Below are positions 1-5,948 of a DNA stretch of 8,326 bases, in pieces; position 1 is the stretch's first letter; every line of letters starts with the position of its first letter. Location: assembly GCA_035272265.1 (NCBI GenBank), contig DATEQV010000220.1, forward strand, positions 1-8,326. The letters run 5' to 3'. This DNA comes from Acidisphaera sp035272265 (GTDB lineage: Bacteria > Pseudomonadota > Alphaproteobacteria > Acetobacterales > Acetobacteraceae). The notes under the pieces are model-generated. The model searched no databases. It was not told the DNA's origin and was given only the letters and a program-made list of their open reading frames with translations. The translations under genes and the position numbers were made by a program.

Positions 1-2
1 AG

Positions 3-56
3 AGCCGCTTTCGTACCATGGGCTTGGTCACCATGACGGACTTCGTCAAAGCCTAA
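3..56 (+). CDS. 3' end of an unidentified protein-coding gene (partial)
   Basis: The frame starting at base 3 is open from the window edge to a TAA at 54-56 and would encode a C-terminus ending TMTDFVKA. Third codon positions are mostly G or C, as in the real genes of this window, and no other good gene covers these bases. Only 17 codons are visible, so the family cannot be recognised and the call could be chance. If real, this gene runs in the same direction as the sdh operon but is separated from it by about 380 bases, so it is probably a different transcription unit. Confidence 0.35.
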   Translation, partial: SRFRTMGLVTMTDFVKA

Positions 57-234
57 TCCGCCGAACCGCCGCGGTACGGACCCGTATGCCCGGTGGTGTG
101 GGAGGGGTGGCGTCGCGAGATGCCCCCCTATCCCGATTGACCCCGGCCACCCGGACGAAGCGTGGCTCGGGATCGGATAAAGCCACAGGTCTGCACAACC
201 CTGTCTTCCTCGATCACAGCGACCTTGCCGGAGG

Positions 235-298
235 CGCGGCCCGGCTCAAGGCGCGCGCAGCGCCCCGCGTAGCGGGCCTGGCCTTGAACCGGGCCGTG
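235..298. repeat. Large imperfect palindrome / stem-loop upstream of the sdh operon
   Basis: Bases 238-252 (GGCCCGGCTCAAGGC) pair with 281-295 (GCCTTGAACCGGGCC) with a single C/A mismatch at 245/288. The stem extends outward through 235-237 and 296-298, including one G-T pair, giving about 18 paired positions. Inside it a second hairpin forms: CCCGC at 264-268, loop GTA, GCGGG at 272-276. No T-run follows on either strand, so it is not a canonical intrinsic terminator. It could be a REP-like element, a structured RNA, a Rho-independent-like end for the upstream gene, or an operator for sdh. The pairing is seen directly; the role is unknown. Confidence 0.7.
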
Positions 299-362
299 AT
301 CCGGCCGGACGATCTTGGATCGAGGCAGACCGGAACACGGCCCTCGCCCGATTCACCCCCGT

Positions 363-391
363 TTGACCCGCCCATGTCCTCGGCGTAACCA
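363..391 (+). promoter_or_regulatory. Candidate sdhCDAB promoter
   Basis: TTGACC at 363-368 matches five of six bases of the sigma-70 -35 consensus. After exactly 17 bases comes TAACCA at 386-391, a poor -10 match, though -10 boxes are often loose in GC-rich alphaproteobacteria. Transcription would start near 398, about 40 bases before the preferred sdhC start at 439. The placement is good but the -10 is weak, so this is only a candidate. Confidence 0.3.
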
Positions 392-438
392 GCGTTGCTG
401 CACCGCACAGAGCCGTGCCCGCATCAGTGGAGCATGCC

Positions 439-876
439 TTGGCCGAGACACGTGACGCGCTGATGGTGGCGCGCAATTCCGAGGGACGGCTCGTCCACCG
501 GCCGCTCTCGCCGCACCTGCAAGCCTACCGCCCGCAGATCACCTCCGTGCTGTCGATCTTCCACCGCATCACCGGCGTGGCGCTCTCGGCCGGCACCCTG
601 CTGATGGTCTGGTGGATCGTGGCGGCGGCGCTGGGCGCCGACGCCTACGCCGGCGTGCAGGCCTTCGTGTCCTCGCCGATCGGCCTCGTGCTCCTGTTCG
701 GGTGGACGGCGGCATTGTTCTACCACCTCTGCTCCGGCATCCGGCACCTCGCCTGGGACGCCGGCTACGGGTTCGACAAGCCGAACTACGCCTACACTGG
801 GTATGCGGTGCTGATCGCGACCGCGGCCTGCACCCTGCTGGCCTGGGCCGTCGGCCTGATCGTGTGGCTGCACTGA
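439..876 (+). CDS. sdhC: Succinate dehydrogenase cytochrome b556 subunit (SdhC)
   Basis: SdhC is one of two membrane anchors of respiratory complex II; with SdhD it binds heme b and forms the quinone site. Numbering from the preferred start (145 aa), the family N-terminal motif RPLSPHLQAYRP is followed by SIFHRITG at 39-46. Its Ser39 and Arg43 correspond to the E. coli quinone-site residues Ser27 and Arg31. FYHLCSGIRHLAWDAGYG carries the expected axial heme ligand His96, plus His103. Three hydrophobic segments lie near 47-65, 81-99 and 117-142. I chose the TTG at 439 because GGAG at 429-432 lies six bases upstream and the product begins (M)AETRDALMV, as family members do. A GTG at 415 (153 aa) and an ATG at 463 are in frame but have poorer ribosome-binding sites. 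The stop overlaps the sdhD start (TGATG), suggesting translational coupling. The family call is firm; the start is less so. Confidence 0.93.
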   Translation: MAETRDALMVARNSEGRLVHRPLSPHLQAYRPQITSVLSIFHRITGVALSAGTLLMVWWIVAAALGADAYAGVQAFVSSPIGLVLLFGWTAALFYHLCSGIRHLAWDAGYGFDKPNYAYTGYAVLIATAACTLLAWAVGLIVWLH

Positions 877-1295
877 TGAGCGAGACCGGCAAGAGCATGT
901 CCAGCCCTGACGCGCATGTCGCGGTCATGCGATCCCAGCTCGGCCGCGTGCGCGGGCTGGGCTCGGCGAGGTCGGGCGTCTCGCACTGGTGGTCGCAGCG
1001 CTGGACGGCGCTCGTGCTGGTGCCGCTGACGCTCTGGTTCATCTGGCACGTGATCGCGCTGTTGGGCGCGCCGCACCAGGCGGTGCTCGACTGGATGTAC
1101 AGCCCGCTCACCGTCGTGCTGATGCTGTGCCTGATCGTCGCGACGTTCCACCATATGCAGCTCGGCTTGCAGGCGGTGATCGAGGACTACATCCACAGCG
1201 AGGCGATGCGCTTCGGGCTGTTGCTGGCGGTGCGCGCCGCCGCGGCGTTCCTCGCACTGCTCGCCGCCGTGGCCGTCCTGAAGATGGGGCTTTGA
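876..1295 (+). CDS. sdhD: Succinate dehydrogenase hydrophobic membrane anchor subunit (SdhD)
   Basis: SdhD is the second membrane anchor of complex II (139 aa). The frame stays open upstream of the start, but the ATG at 876 shares its A with the sdhC stop, and everything before it lies over sdhC. There is no strong Shine-Dalgarno, which fits coupling to sdhC. After a polar N-terminus comes the HWWSQRWTAL motif (37-46), then three membrane segments near 44-64, 77-99 and 110-135. FHHMQLGLQAVIEDYIH (91-107) is the diagnostic motif: by comparison with E. coli SdhD (His71, Asp82, Tyr83), His93 should be the heme ligand and Asp104/Tyr105 should line the quinone site. A second ATG at 897 would remove only seven residues. 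The length is normal for alphaproteobacteria. A 53-base gap separates it from sdhA, with no terminator seen. Confidence 0.93.
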   Translation: MSETGKSMSSPDAHVAVMRSQLGRVRGLGSARSGVSHWWSQRWTALVLVPLTLWFIWHVIALLGAPHQAVLDWMYSPLTVVLMLCLIVATFHHMQLGLQAVIEDYIHSEAMRFGLLLAVRAAAAFLALLAAVAVLKMGL

Positions 1296-1348
1296 CCGGC
1301 TGCGCGATGCGGCACGCGGGCGCGCCCTGACGAACGAATGGGACAGAG

Positions 1349-3157
1349 ATGAACGCGATCACGATGCCGTCCGCCAAGGCCTACCGCGTGGTGGACCACA
1401 CCTATGACGTGGTGGTGGTGGGCGCCGGCGGTGCCGGGCTGCGGGCCACGCTGGGGATCGGCGCGGCCGGGCTGAAAACGGCCTGCATCAGCAAAGTGTT
1501 CCCCACGCGCAGCCACACGGTCGCGGCGCAGGGCGGCGTCGCCGCCTCGCTCGGCAACATGGACGAGGACGACTGGCGCTGGCACATGTACGACACCGTG
1601 AAGGGGTCGGACTGGCTCGGCGACCAGGACGCGATCGAATACATGTGCCGTGAGGCGGTGCAGGCGGTCTACGAGCTTGAGCACTTCGGCGTGCCGTTCA
1701 GCCGGACCGAGGAGGGCAAGATCTACCAGCGCCCGTTCGGCGGCCACATGACGGATTACGGCAAGACGCCGGCCCGACGCGCCTGCGCCGCCGCCGATCG
1801 TACCGGTCATGCCATTCTGCACACGCTGTATCAGCAGTCGCTGAAGCACGACGTGGAGTTCTTCGTCGAGTATTTCGTGCTCGACCTGATCATGGACGAG
1901 GGGGCCTGCCGCGGCGTGATGGCGTGGTGCCTGGAGGACGGCAGCATCCATCGGTTCCGCGCACAGACCGTCGTGCTCGCGACCGGCGGCTACGGCCGCG
2001 CCTTCCTCTCCTGCACCTCGGCGCACACCTGTACCGGCGACGGCAACGGCATGGTGCTGCGCGCCGGCCTGCCGTGCCAGGACATGGAGTTCGTGCAGTT
2101 CCACCCCACGGGGATCTTCCCCGCCGGCTGCCTGATCACCGAGGGCGCACGCGGCGAGGGCGGCTACCTGACCAACAGCGAGGGCGAGCGCTTCATGGAG
2201 CGCTATGCGCCGAGCGCAAAGGACTTGGCGAGCCGCGACGTCGTCAGCCGGTCGATGACGATGGAGATTAACGCGGGGCGCGGCTGCGGTCCGCACAAGG
2301 ACCATATCCTGCTGCACCTCGAGCATCTCGGCGCCGACCTGCTGCATGAGCGCCTGCCTGGGATTTCCGAGACCGCGAAGGTGTTCGCGGGCGTCGATGT
2401 GACCAAGGAGCCGATCCCGGTTCTGCCGACCGTGCACTACAACATGGGCGGCATCCCGACGAACTATCGGGCGGAGGTGCTGCGTCCCACGCCCACGGAC
2501 CCGGACGCGGTGGTGCCCGGCCTGATGGCGATCGGCGAGGCGGCCTGCGTGTCGGTGCACGGCGCCAATCGGCTCGGATGCAACTCGTTGCTTGACATCG
2601 TGGTGTTCGGACGTTCCGCGGCGCATCGCTGCGCCGAGACGCTCAAGCCGGGCGCCAGCCAGGCGCCGCTGCCGCCCAAGGCGGGCGAGGCGTCGCTCGA
2701 GCGGTTCGACAAGCGGCGGCACGCGAAGGGCGGCACGACGGTCGCCGACCTACGCCTGCAGATGCAGCGCACGATGCAGCGCCATGCGGCGGTGTTCCGC
2801 ACCTCAAAGACGCTCGCCGAGGGTGTCGCCGCAATGCACAAGGTGTGGGACGGGCTGGCCGACATGTCGGTCGCCGACCGCAGCCTGATCTGGAATTCCG
2901 ACCTCGTCGAGGCGCTCGAGCTCGACAACCTGATGGGCAGCGCGATGGTGACAATGGCCGGCGCCGAGGCCCGTCACGAGAGCCGCGGCGCGCACGCGCA
3001 TGACGACTTCCCCGAGCGCGACGACGTCAACTGGATGAAGCACACGCTGAGCTGGTGCGACGACAAGGGCGAGGTCCGGCTCGACTACCGCCCGGTGCGG
3101 ATGCAGACGCTGACCAACGAGGTGTCCGTCTTCCCGCCGAAGAAGCGCGTTTACTGA
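1349..3157 (+). CDS. sdhA: Succinate dehydrogenase flavoprotein subunit (SdhA)
   Basis: SdhA is the FAD-bearing catalytic subunit of complex II, on the cytoplasmic side of the inner membrane; it oxidises succinate to fumarate. At 602 aa it has the usual family length. An N-terminal Rossmann motif DVVVVGAGGAG (20-30) binds FAD, and the FPTRSHTVAAQGG segment provides His56, the expected covalent FAD attachment site. Active-site residues by analogy with E. coli SdhA are His252 in QFHPTGI, Arg296 in LASRDVVSRS, His363 in HYNMGGIPTN and Arg408 in GANRLGCNSLLD. TEGARGEGGYL is also intact. The C-terminus RPVRMQTLTNEV...PPKKRVY is typical. GGGA at 1340-1343 lies five bases before the ATG. No key residue is missing. 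It lies between sdhD and sdhB, with short gaps and no sign of internal termination. Confidence 0.98.
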   Translation: MNAITMPSAKAYRVVDHTYDVVVVGAGGAGLRATLGIGAAGLKTACISKVFPTRSHTVAAQGGVAASLGNMDEDDWRWHMYDTVKGSDWLGDQDAIEYMCREAVQAVYELEHFGVPFSRTEEGKIYQRPFGGHMTDYGKTPARRACAAADRTGHAILHTLYQQSLKHDVEFFVEYFVLDLIMDEGACRGVMAWCLEDGSIHRFRAQTVVLATGGYGRAFLSCTSAHTCTGDGNGMVLRAGLPCQDMEFVQFHPTGIFPAGCLITEGARGEGGYLTNSEGERFMERYAPSAKDLASRDVVSRSMTMEINAGRGCGPHKDHILLHLEHLGADLLHERLPGISETAKVFAGVDVTKEPIPVLPTVHYNMGGIPTNYRAEVLRPTPTDPDAVVPGLMAIGEAACVSVHGANRLGCNSLLDIVVFGRSAAHRCAETLKPGASQAPLPPKAGEASLERFDKRRHAKGGTTVADLRLQMQRTMQRHAAVFRTSKTLAEGVAAMHKVWDGLADMSVADRSLIWNSDLVEALELDNLMGSAMVTMAGAEARHESRGAHAHDDFPERDDVNWMKHTLSWCDDKGEVRLDYRPVRMQTLTNEVSVFPPKKRVY

Positions 3158-3201
3158 CGACACGCCGGCCGCGAGACCGGTTGCAAACGGAACGATAGCA
3201 C

Positions 3202-3984
3202 ATGGCCGAGTTCACCCTCCCCGCCAACAGCCGCGTTCGCGCCGGCAAGACCTGGAAGGCGCCGGAGGGCGCCAAGCAGGTCCGCGCGTTCAAGATCTAT
3301 CGCTGGAACCCCGACGACGGCGAGAACCCGCGCACCGACACCTACGAGATCGACCTCGCCGCCTGCGGGCCGATGGTTCTCGACGCGCTGATCAAGATCA
3401 AGAACGAGATCGATCCGACGCTGACCTTCCGCCGTTCCTGCCGCGAGGGTATCTGCGGCAGCTGCGCGATGAACATCGACGGCACCAACACGCTGTCCTG
3501 TCTCAAGCCGATCGAGGACATCAAGGGCGACGTGCACATCAACCCGCTGCCGCACATGGCGGTGGTGAAGGACCTGGTGCCCGACCTGAGCCAGGTCTAC
3601 GCGCAGTACCGCTCGATCGAGCCGTGGCTGCAGGCGGACACGCCCGCGCCGCCCGACGCGGAGCGCCTGCAGTCGAAGGAGGAACGGGCGGAGCTGGACG
3701 GGCTTTGGGAGTGCATCCTGTGCTTCTGCTGCACGACGAGCTGCCCGAGCTACTGGTGGAACGGCGACCGCTACCTCGGGCCCGCGGTGCTGCTGCAGGC
3801 CTATCGCTGGATTGCGGATTCCCGCGACGAATACACCGGCGAGCGGCTCGACGCGTTGCAGGATCCGTTCAAGCTCTATCGCTGCCACACGATCATGAAC
3901 TGCACCCAGACGTGTCCGAAGGGCCTGAACCCGGCCAAGGCGATCGGCAAGATCAAGCAGCTGATGGTCGAGCGTCAGCTCTGA
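3202..3984 (+). CDS. sdhB: Succinate dehydrogenase iron-sulfur subunit (SdhB)
   Basis: SdhB (260 aa) carries electrons from the SdhA flavin to the membrane quinone site through three Fe-S clusters. The [2Fe-2S] ligands are Cys80, Cys85, Cys88 and Cys100, in SCREGICGSCAMNIDG and the following LSC. The [4Fe-4S] motif CILCFCCTTSCPSYWWN supplies Cys171, Cys174, Cys177 and a ligand-position Cys181 shared with the cluster region. The [3Fe-4S] cluster uses the CHTIMNCTQTCPKGLNPAKAI segment (Cys228, Cys234, Cys238). The WW pair at 185-186 includes the tryptophan known to contact quinone in E. coli. It follows sdhA by 44 bases, and CGGAA near 3188-3192 is a modest ribosome-binding site. It is the last gene of the operon; a perfect hairpin begins seven bases after its stop. 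Confidence 0.98.
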   Translation: MAEFTLPANSRVRAGKTWKAPEGAKQVRAFKIYRWNPDDGENPRTDTYEIDLAACGPMVLDALIKIKNEIDPTLTFRRSCREGICGSCAMNIDGTNTLSCLKPIEDIKGDVHINPLPHMAVVKDLVPDLSQVYAQYRSIEPWLQADTPAPPDAERLQSKEERAELDGLWECILCFCCTTSCPSYWWNGDRYLGPAVLLQAYRWIADSRDEYTGERLDALQDPFKLYRCHTIMNCTQTCPKGLNPAKAIGKIKQLMVERQL

Positions 3985-3990
3985 TCGCGG

Positions 3991-4010
3991 TCCGCCTCAA
4001 TCGAGGCGGA
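3991..4010. terminator. Hairpin between convergent sdhB and the DJ-1/PfpI gene, probable bidirectional terminator
   Basis: TCCGCCTC (3991-3998), loop AATC, GAGGCGGA (4003-4010) form a perfect 8-bp stem with a 4-base loop. It occupies nearly all of the 26 bases between the sdhB stop (3982-3984) and the converging gene's stop (4011-4013). There is no T-tract on either side, so efficiency cannot be judged; the position is what makes termination likely. It could also protect the sdh mRNA 3' end. Confidence 0.6.
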
Positions 4011-4646
4011 TCATGCGTCCAGCGCCGAGCGGTTGGCGGCCGACGCGCGGTCGTACTCGATCAGCGCCGCCACGTCGTTGCGCGCCGCGCCGCCGTACAG
4101 CCGGCCGATCAGATAGAGCGTCGTATCGATTGCAAGCGACACGCCGCCGCCGGTGACGGTGCTGTCGTCCACGACCAGCGCCTCGTGCGTCGACGTGGAC
4201 GGGCTGATCTCGGCGAGCAGCTCGAGTGGTGACCGGGTCTCCGCGCCGACCGTGTGACGGCGCGTCGTGGCGGCGCGCCCCTTCAGCACGCCCGCCGCTG
4301 CCAGCACCAGCGCGCCGGTGCAGACCGAGGCGAGCGATGTCGGCGGCTGGCGGTGCAGGAACGCGAGCAGCGCCTCGTCCCGCGCGGCGTCCGCCCAGCC
4401 GGGGCCGCCGCAGACCATCAGCACATCGCAATGCGGCGCGTCGTCGAGGTCGTATTCCGCCTGCACCACCAGACCGCCCGCCAGCGTGACGGGGCCGGCG
4501 GTGCGGGCGATGGCGACGTAGTCCAACGACGGCAGCATGCGCCGCGCCATCGACACGACGCCGATCGTGCCGCCGACATCGATCGGCTCGACGCCGTCAT
4601 ACAGCAGCACGCCGATACGGGCGTGAACCGTCCGATCCCGTAACAT
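4011..4646 (-). CDS. DJ-1/PfpI family protein, isonitrile-hydratase-like
   Basis: This 211-aa protein has a class I glutamine-amidotransferase-like fold of the DJ-1/PfpI superfamily, most like the isonitrile hydratase (InhA) and AraC-linked branch. Visible features are an N-terminal strand IGVLLYDGVEPIDVGG with Asp23, a CGGPG turn at 79-83, and the nucleophile elbow SVCTGALVLAAAGVLKGRAAT with Cys109. VDDSTVTGGGVSLAIDTTLYLIGRL then matches the conserved C-terminal part. No DNA-binding HTH domain follows, so it is a stand-alone domain rather than an AraC-type regulator. The usual DxxGP motif has Thr27 where Pro is common. The ATG at 4646 is preceded by GAGG four bases upstream; a start at 4709 would add 21 residues outside the domain. 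Isonitrile hydratase activity is possible, but the substrate cannot be read from sequence. No signal peptide is seen, so it is probably cytoplasmic. Confidence 0.85.
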   Translation of the reverse strand: MLRDRTVHARIGVLLYDGVEPIDVGGTIGVVSMARRMLPSLDYVAIARTAGPVTLAGGLVVQAEYDLDDAPHCDVLMVCGGPGWADAARDEALLAFLHRQPPTSLASVCTGALVLAAAGVLKGRAATTRRHTVGAETRSPLELLAEISPSTSTHEALVVDDSTVTGGGVSLAIDTTLYLIGRLYGGAARNDVAALIEYDRASAANRSALDA

Positions 4647-4718
4647 GTTGCCTCGCTCGCTTGCCGGAACTGTCAGACCCGGCGCCGTAGCAATGGCTGC
4701 GCCACGCACGGCCGTTTG

Positions 4719-4746
4719 CCGGCGAAGTTAGCGCTAGCTTCGCCGG
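4719..4746. terminator. 28-base near-perfect palindrome between the dioxygenase and DJ-1/PfpI genes
   Basis: CCGGCGAAG (4719-4727) is exactly complementary to CTTCGCCGG (4738-4746). The centre TAGCGCTA is itself palindromic, so only the 4728/4737 pair (T/G) departs from symmetry. It lies 80 bases after the dioxygenase stop and 73 bases before the DJ-1/PfpI start on the same strand. That fits a terminator or RNA 3' end for the dioxygenase. There is no T-run, so an operator for the DJ-1/PfpI gene is a real alternative. Confidence 0.45.
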
Positions 4747-4825
4747 TCGACCGGTCCTGCGGTCGCTACTCGTTCGTCTCGCGATATCGCCAGACATCCA
4801 TGGCGCCCGGCGATCGGCGATGCGC

Positions 4826-5458
4826 TCAGGCGGCCTTGGTCAGCCGCTTGACGAAGGCCGAGATGCGGTGCCGGCGCAGCTCGCTGCGCGCGACCGCATC
4901 GGTGGTCATGTAGTTCAGCTGGATGCTGTAGCGGCGGCCGGTGAAGCGGTGATGGCCGTGCCACGTCGTCGGGCCGTTCGGGAAGATCAGCAGCGTGCCG
5001 TTGGTCGGCGGCACTTCGACGGCGTAGTCCTCCAGATCCGTCGGGCTGCGCAGCAGGCGCAGGTGGCCAGAGTGGTCCGCGTAGTCGCCTTCGTCCGGAT
5101 TCAGATACAGCAGCACCGTCACCCGCTTGGCGGTACTGTCGGTGTGGATCCGGCCGTCGCGCTCGTCCGTCCAGCCGCGTAGAGTCAGCATGGTCGGCGC
5201 GTCGTGCAGGTCGAGCCCGAACTTTTCCGCCGTCGCGGCACGGAATTCGGGGCCCTGCATCGCTTCCACGAGCTCGCGCGCCGCCGGGCCAAGCCGCAGG
5301 CTGGACGGCGGGAAGGAGCCGCGCTTGTCGATCGGCGGCATGTCGGCGAGCACTTTCGCCAGCTCCCCGCGCGGCAGGAAGCCGGGCACGGCGACGTGGC
5401 GGTACGGCTCGGTGGAGACGGGCGTGGCGCGAAGCCGGTCGTAGTCCAGAGTGATCAC
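4826..5458 (-). CDS. 2-oxoglutarate/Fe(II)-dependent dioxygenase, prolyl-4-hydroxylase-like
   Basis: The 210-aa product has the double-stranded beta-helix iron site of 2OG/Fe(II) oxygenases. RIHTDS supplies the H-x-D pair (His105, Asp107) and TTWHGHHRFTGRRYSIQLNY supplies the distal His167 and the 2OG-binding basic residue (Arg175 or Arg176). Between them, VTVLLYLNPDE and SGHLRLLRSPTDLEDYAVEVPP resemble prolyl-hydroxylase-type enzymes. Such enzymes couple substrate hydroxylation to conversion of 2OG into succinate and CO2. The substrate here is unknown, and no signal peptide is seen. I chose the GTG at 5458: GAGGGG lies just upstream (5467-5462) and homologous-looking sequence begins at ITLDYDRL. 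The frame stays open to an ATG at 5791, but that extension overlaps a better gene and a hairpin and looks non-coding. Next on the strand is the DJ-1/PfpI gene, 179 bases downstream. Confidence 0.85.
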   Translation of the reverse strand: MITLDYDRLRATPVSTEPYRHVAVPGFLPRGELAKVLADMPPIDKRGSFPPSSLRLGPAARELVEAMQGPEFRAATAEKFGLDLHDAPTMLTLRGWTDERDGRIHTDSTAKRVTVLLYLNPDEGDYADHSGHLRLLRSPTDLEDYAVEVPPTNGTLLIFPNGPTTWHGHHRFTGRRYSIQLNYMTTDAVARSELRRHRISAFVKRLTKAA

Positions 5459-5479
5459 GGGCCCCTCGTCGGATGCTGG

Positions 5480-5506
5480 GCGGGCGGTTAGCACGAAACC
5501 GCCCGC
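5480..5506. terminator. Strong hairpin between the small secreted protein gene and the dioxygenase gene
   Basis: GCGGGCGGTT (5480-5489) pairs perfectly with AACCGCCCGC (5497-5506) around a 7-base loop. It lies between the small-protein stop (5541) and the dioxygenase GTG (5458), ending about 20 bases before that start. No T-run follows on the minus strand. It may end or attenuate the upstream transcript, or control access to the dioxygenase ribosome-binding site. Confidence 0.5.
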
Positions 5507-5540
5507 GTCCGTCCAGCTTCCGAACGGCTGGCCTGCCCCG

Positions 5541-5828
5541 TCAGGTGCGCAGGTCGTGCTGCGGACGCCGCAAGACGGTCGTTGCCAACAGCCGCGCGCA
5601 GGCTTCCTGATCGCAGCAGTTGCTGGCCTGTGACGCCGCAAAATCGAGGCGTCCCTGGGCCAGGTCGTCACAGACGCCGAACATAGCGGTCGGCAGCATG
5701 GTGGCCGGACGCCGAACCGTGGCGGCCACGGGCCGAACTGCCGGGCTCCTCGAGGGCGGGGCGATATCACCCTGTGCCGTGGCGGCCACACCGACGAGAA
5801 TGGAAGCCATCAGGACCATGTTTCGCAT
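5541..5828 (-). CDS. Small secreted cysteine-containing protein of unknown function
   Basis: I do not recognise this 95-aa protein. The ATG at 5828 has GAGGGG seven bases upstream, the best ribosome-binding site on this strand. The N-terminus MRNMVLMASILVGVAATAQG reads as a short signal peptide with an AxA site, probable cleavage after Ala18. The mature part starts with a Pro/Arg/Ala-rich stretch (22-46) and then holds four cysteines: Cys53, the pair Cys71-Cys72, and Cys77. They could form two disulfides in the periplasm. No enzyme motif is visible. The frame runs upstream to 5993, but that part is Arg-rich and looks non-coding. The dioxygenase gene follows after 82 bases with a hairpin between them, so co-transcription is uncertain. 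It might be misfolded chance coding; the signal peptide together with the Shine-Dalgarno is the main support. Confidence 0.55.
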   Translation of the reverse strand: MRNMVLMASILVGVAATAQGDIAPPSRSPAVRPVAATVRRPATMLPTAMFGVCDDLAQGRLDFAASQASNCCDQEACARLLATTVLRRPQHDLRT

Positions 5829-5915
5829 TGCCTTACCCCTCAATGCTTGTAGACTACGCGAAAATAATCGTCTTAACGGCTGACTCGTTTCGGCCGCTCG
5901 CGTCTCGTTGATGCG

Positions 5916-5935
5916 GGCGGCAGTTTTGCGCCGCC
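5916..5935. other. Stem-loop in the divergent intergenic region
   Basis: GGCGGC (5916-5921) pairs with GCCGCC (5930-5935) around the loop AGTTTTGC. It lies in the 171-base region between the divergent small-protein gene and zapE, which also holds an A+T-rich patch near 5858-5876 likely to be part of the minus-strand promoter. I could not place convincing -35/-10 boxes for either direction. The short GC stem could be chance in such GC-rich DNA. Confidence 0.3.
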
Positions 5936-5948
5936 GCCGCGACCCGTC

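Larger units (their letters stand above)
57..438. other. Intergenic region upstream of sdhC
   Basis: This 382-base stretch has no ORF I would call a gene. The short frames in it (for example 86-388 on + and 214-408 on -) are rich in Arg, Ala and Pro, lack a recognisable domain, and look like GC-driven open frames. It holds a large imperfect palindrome at 235-298, a 10-base perfect palindrome at 300-309 and a weak candidate promoter at 363-391. A GC-rich bulged hairpin at 100-134 lacks a T-tract. No tRNA or known riboswitch was recognised. Confidence 0.6.

Noticed and set aside
100..134. GC-rich hairpin (GGGA-GGGG paired with CCCC-TCCC) after the left-edge partial gene
   Set aside because: It needs a two-base bulge, has a long loop and no T-tract; too weak to call a terminator.
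86..408. Short open frames on both strands in front of sdhC
   Set aside because: Low-complexity Arg/Ala/Pro-rich products without a Shine-Dalgarno or family resemblance, and the region holds a large palindrome.
1187..2722. A 511-codon open frame on the minus strand opposite sdhA
   Set aside because: sdhA on the + strand is certain. The antisense product is rich in Arg, His, Ala and Val with no recognisable domain, as expected from the mirror frame of a GC-rich gene.
3151..3888. A 245-codon minus-strand open frame opposite sdhB
   Set aside because: It is fully covered by sdhB with all its Fe-S motifs; the antisense product shows no motif.
5459..5791. N-terminal extension of the dioxygenase to the ATG at 5791
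   Set aside because: The added residues are Arg/Pro-rich and family-unlike, and would overlap the small secreted protein gene and the hairpin at 5480-5506. The GTG at 5458 has its own Shine-Dalgarno.
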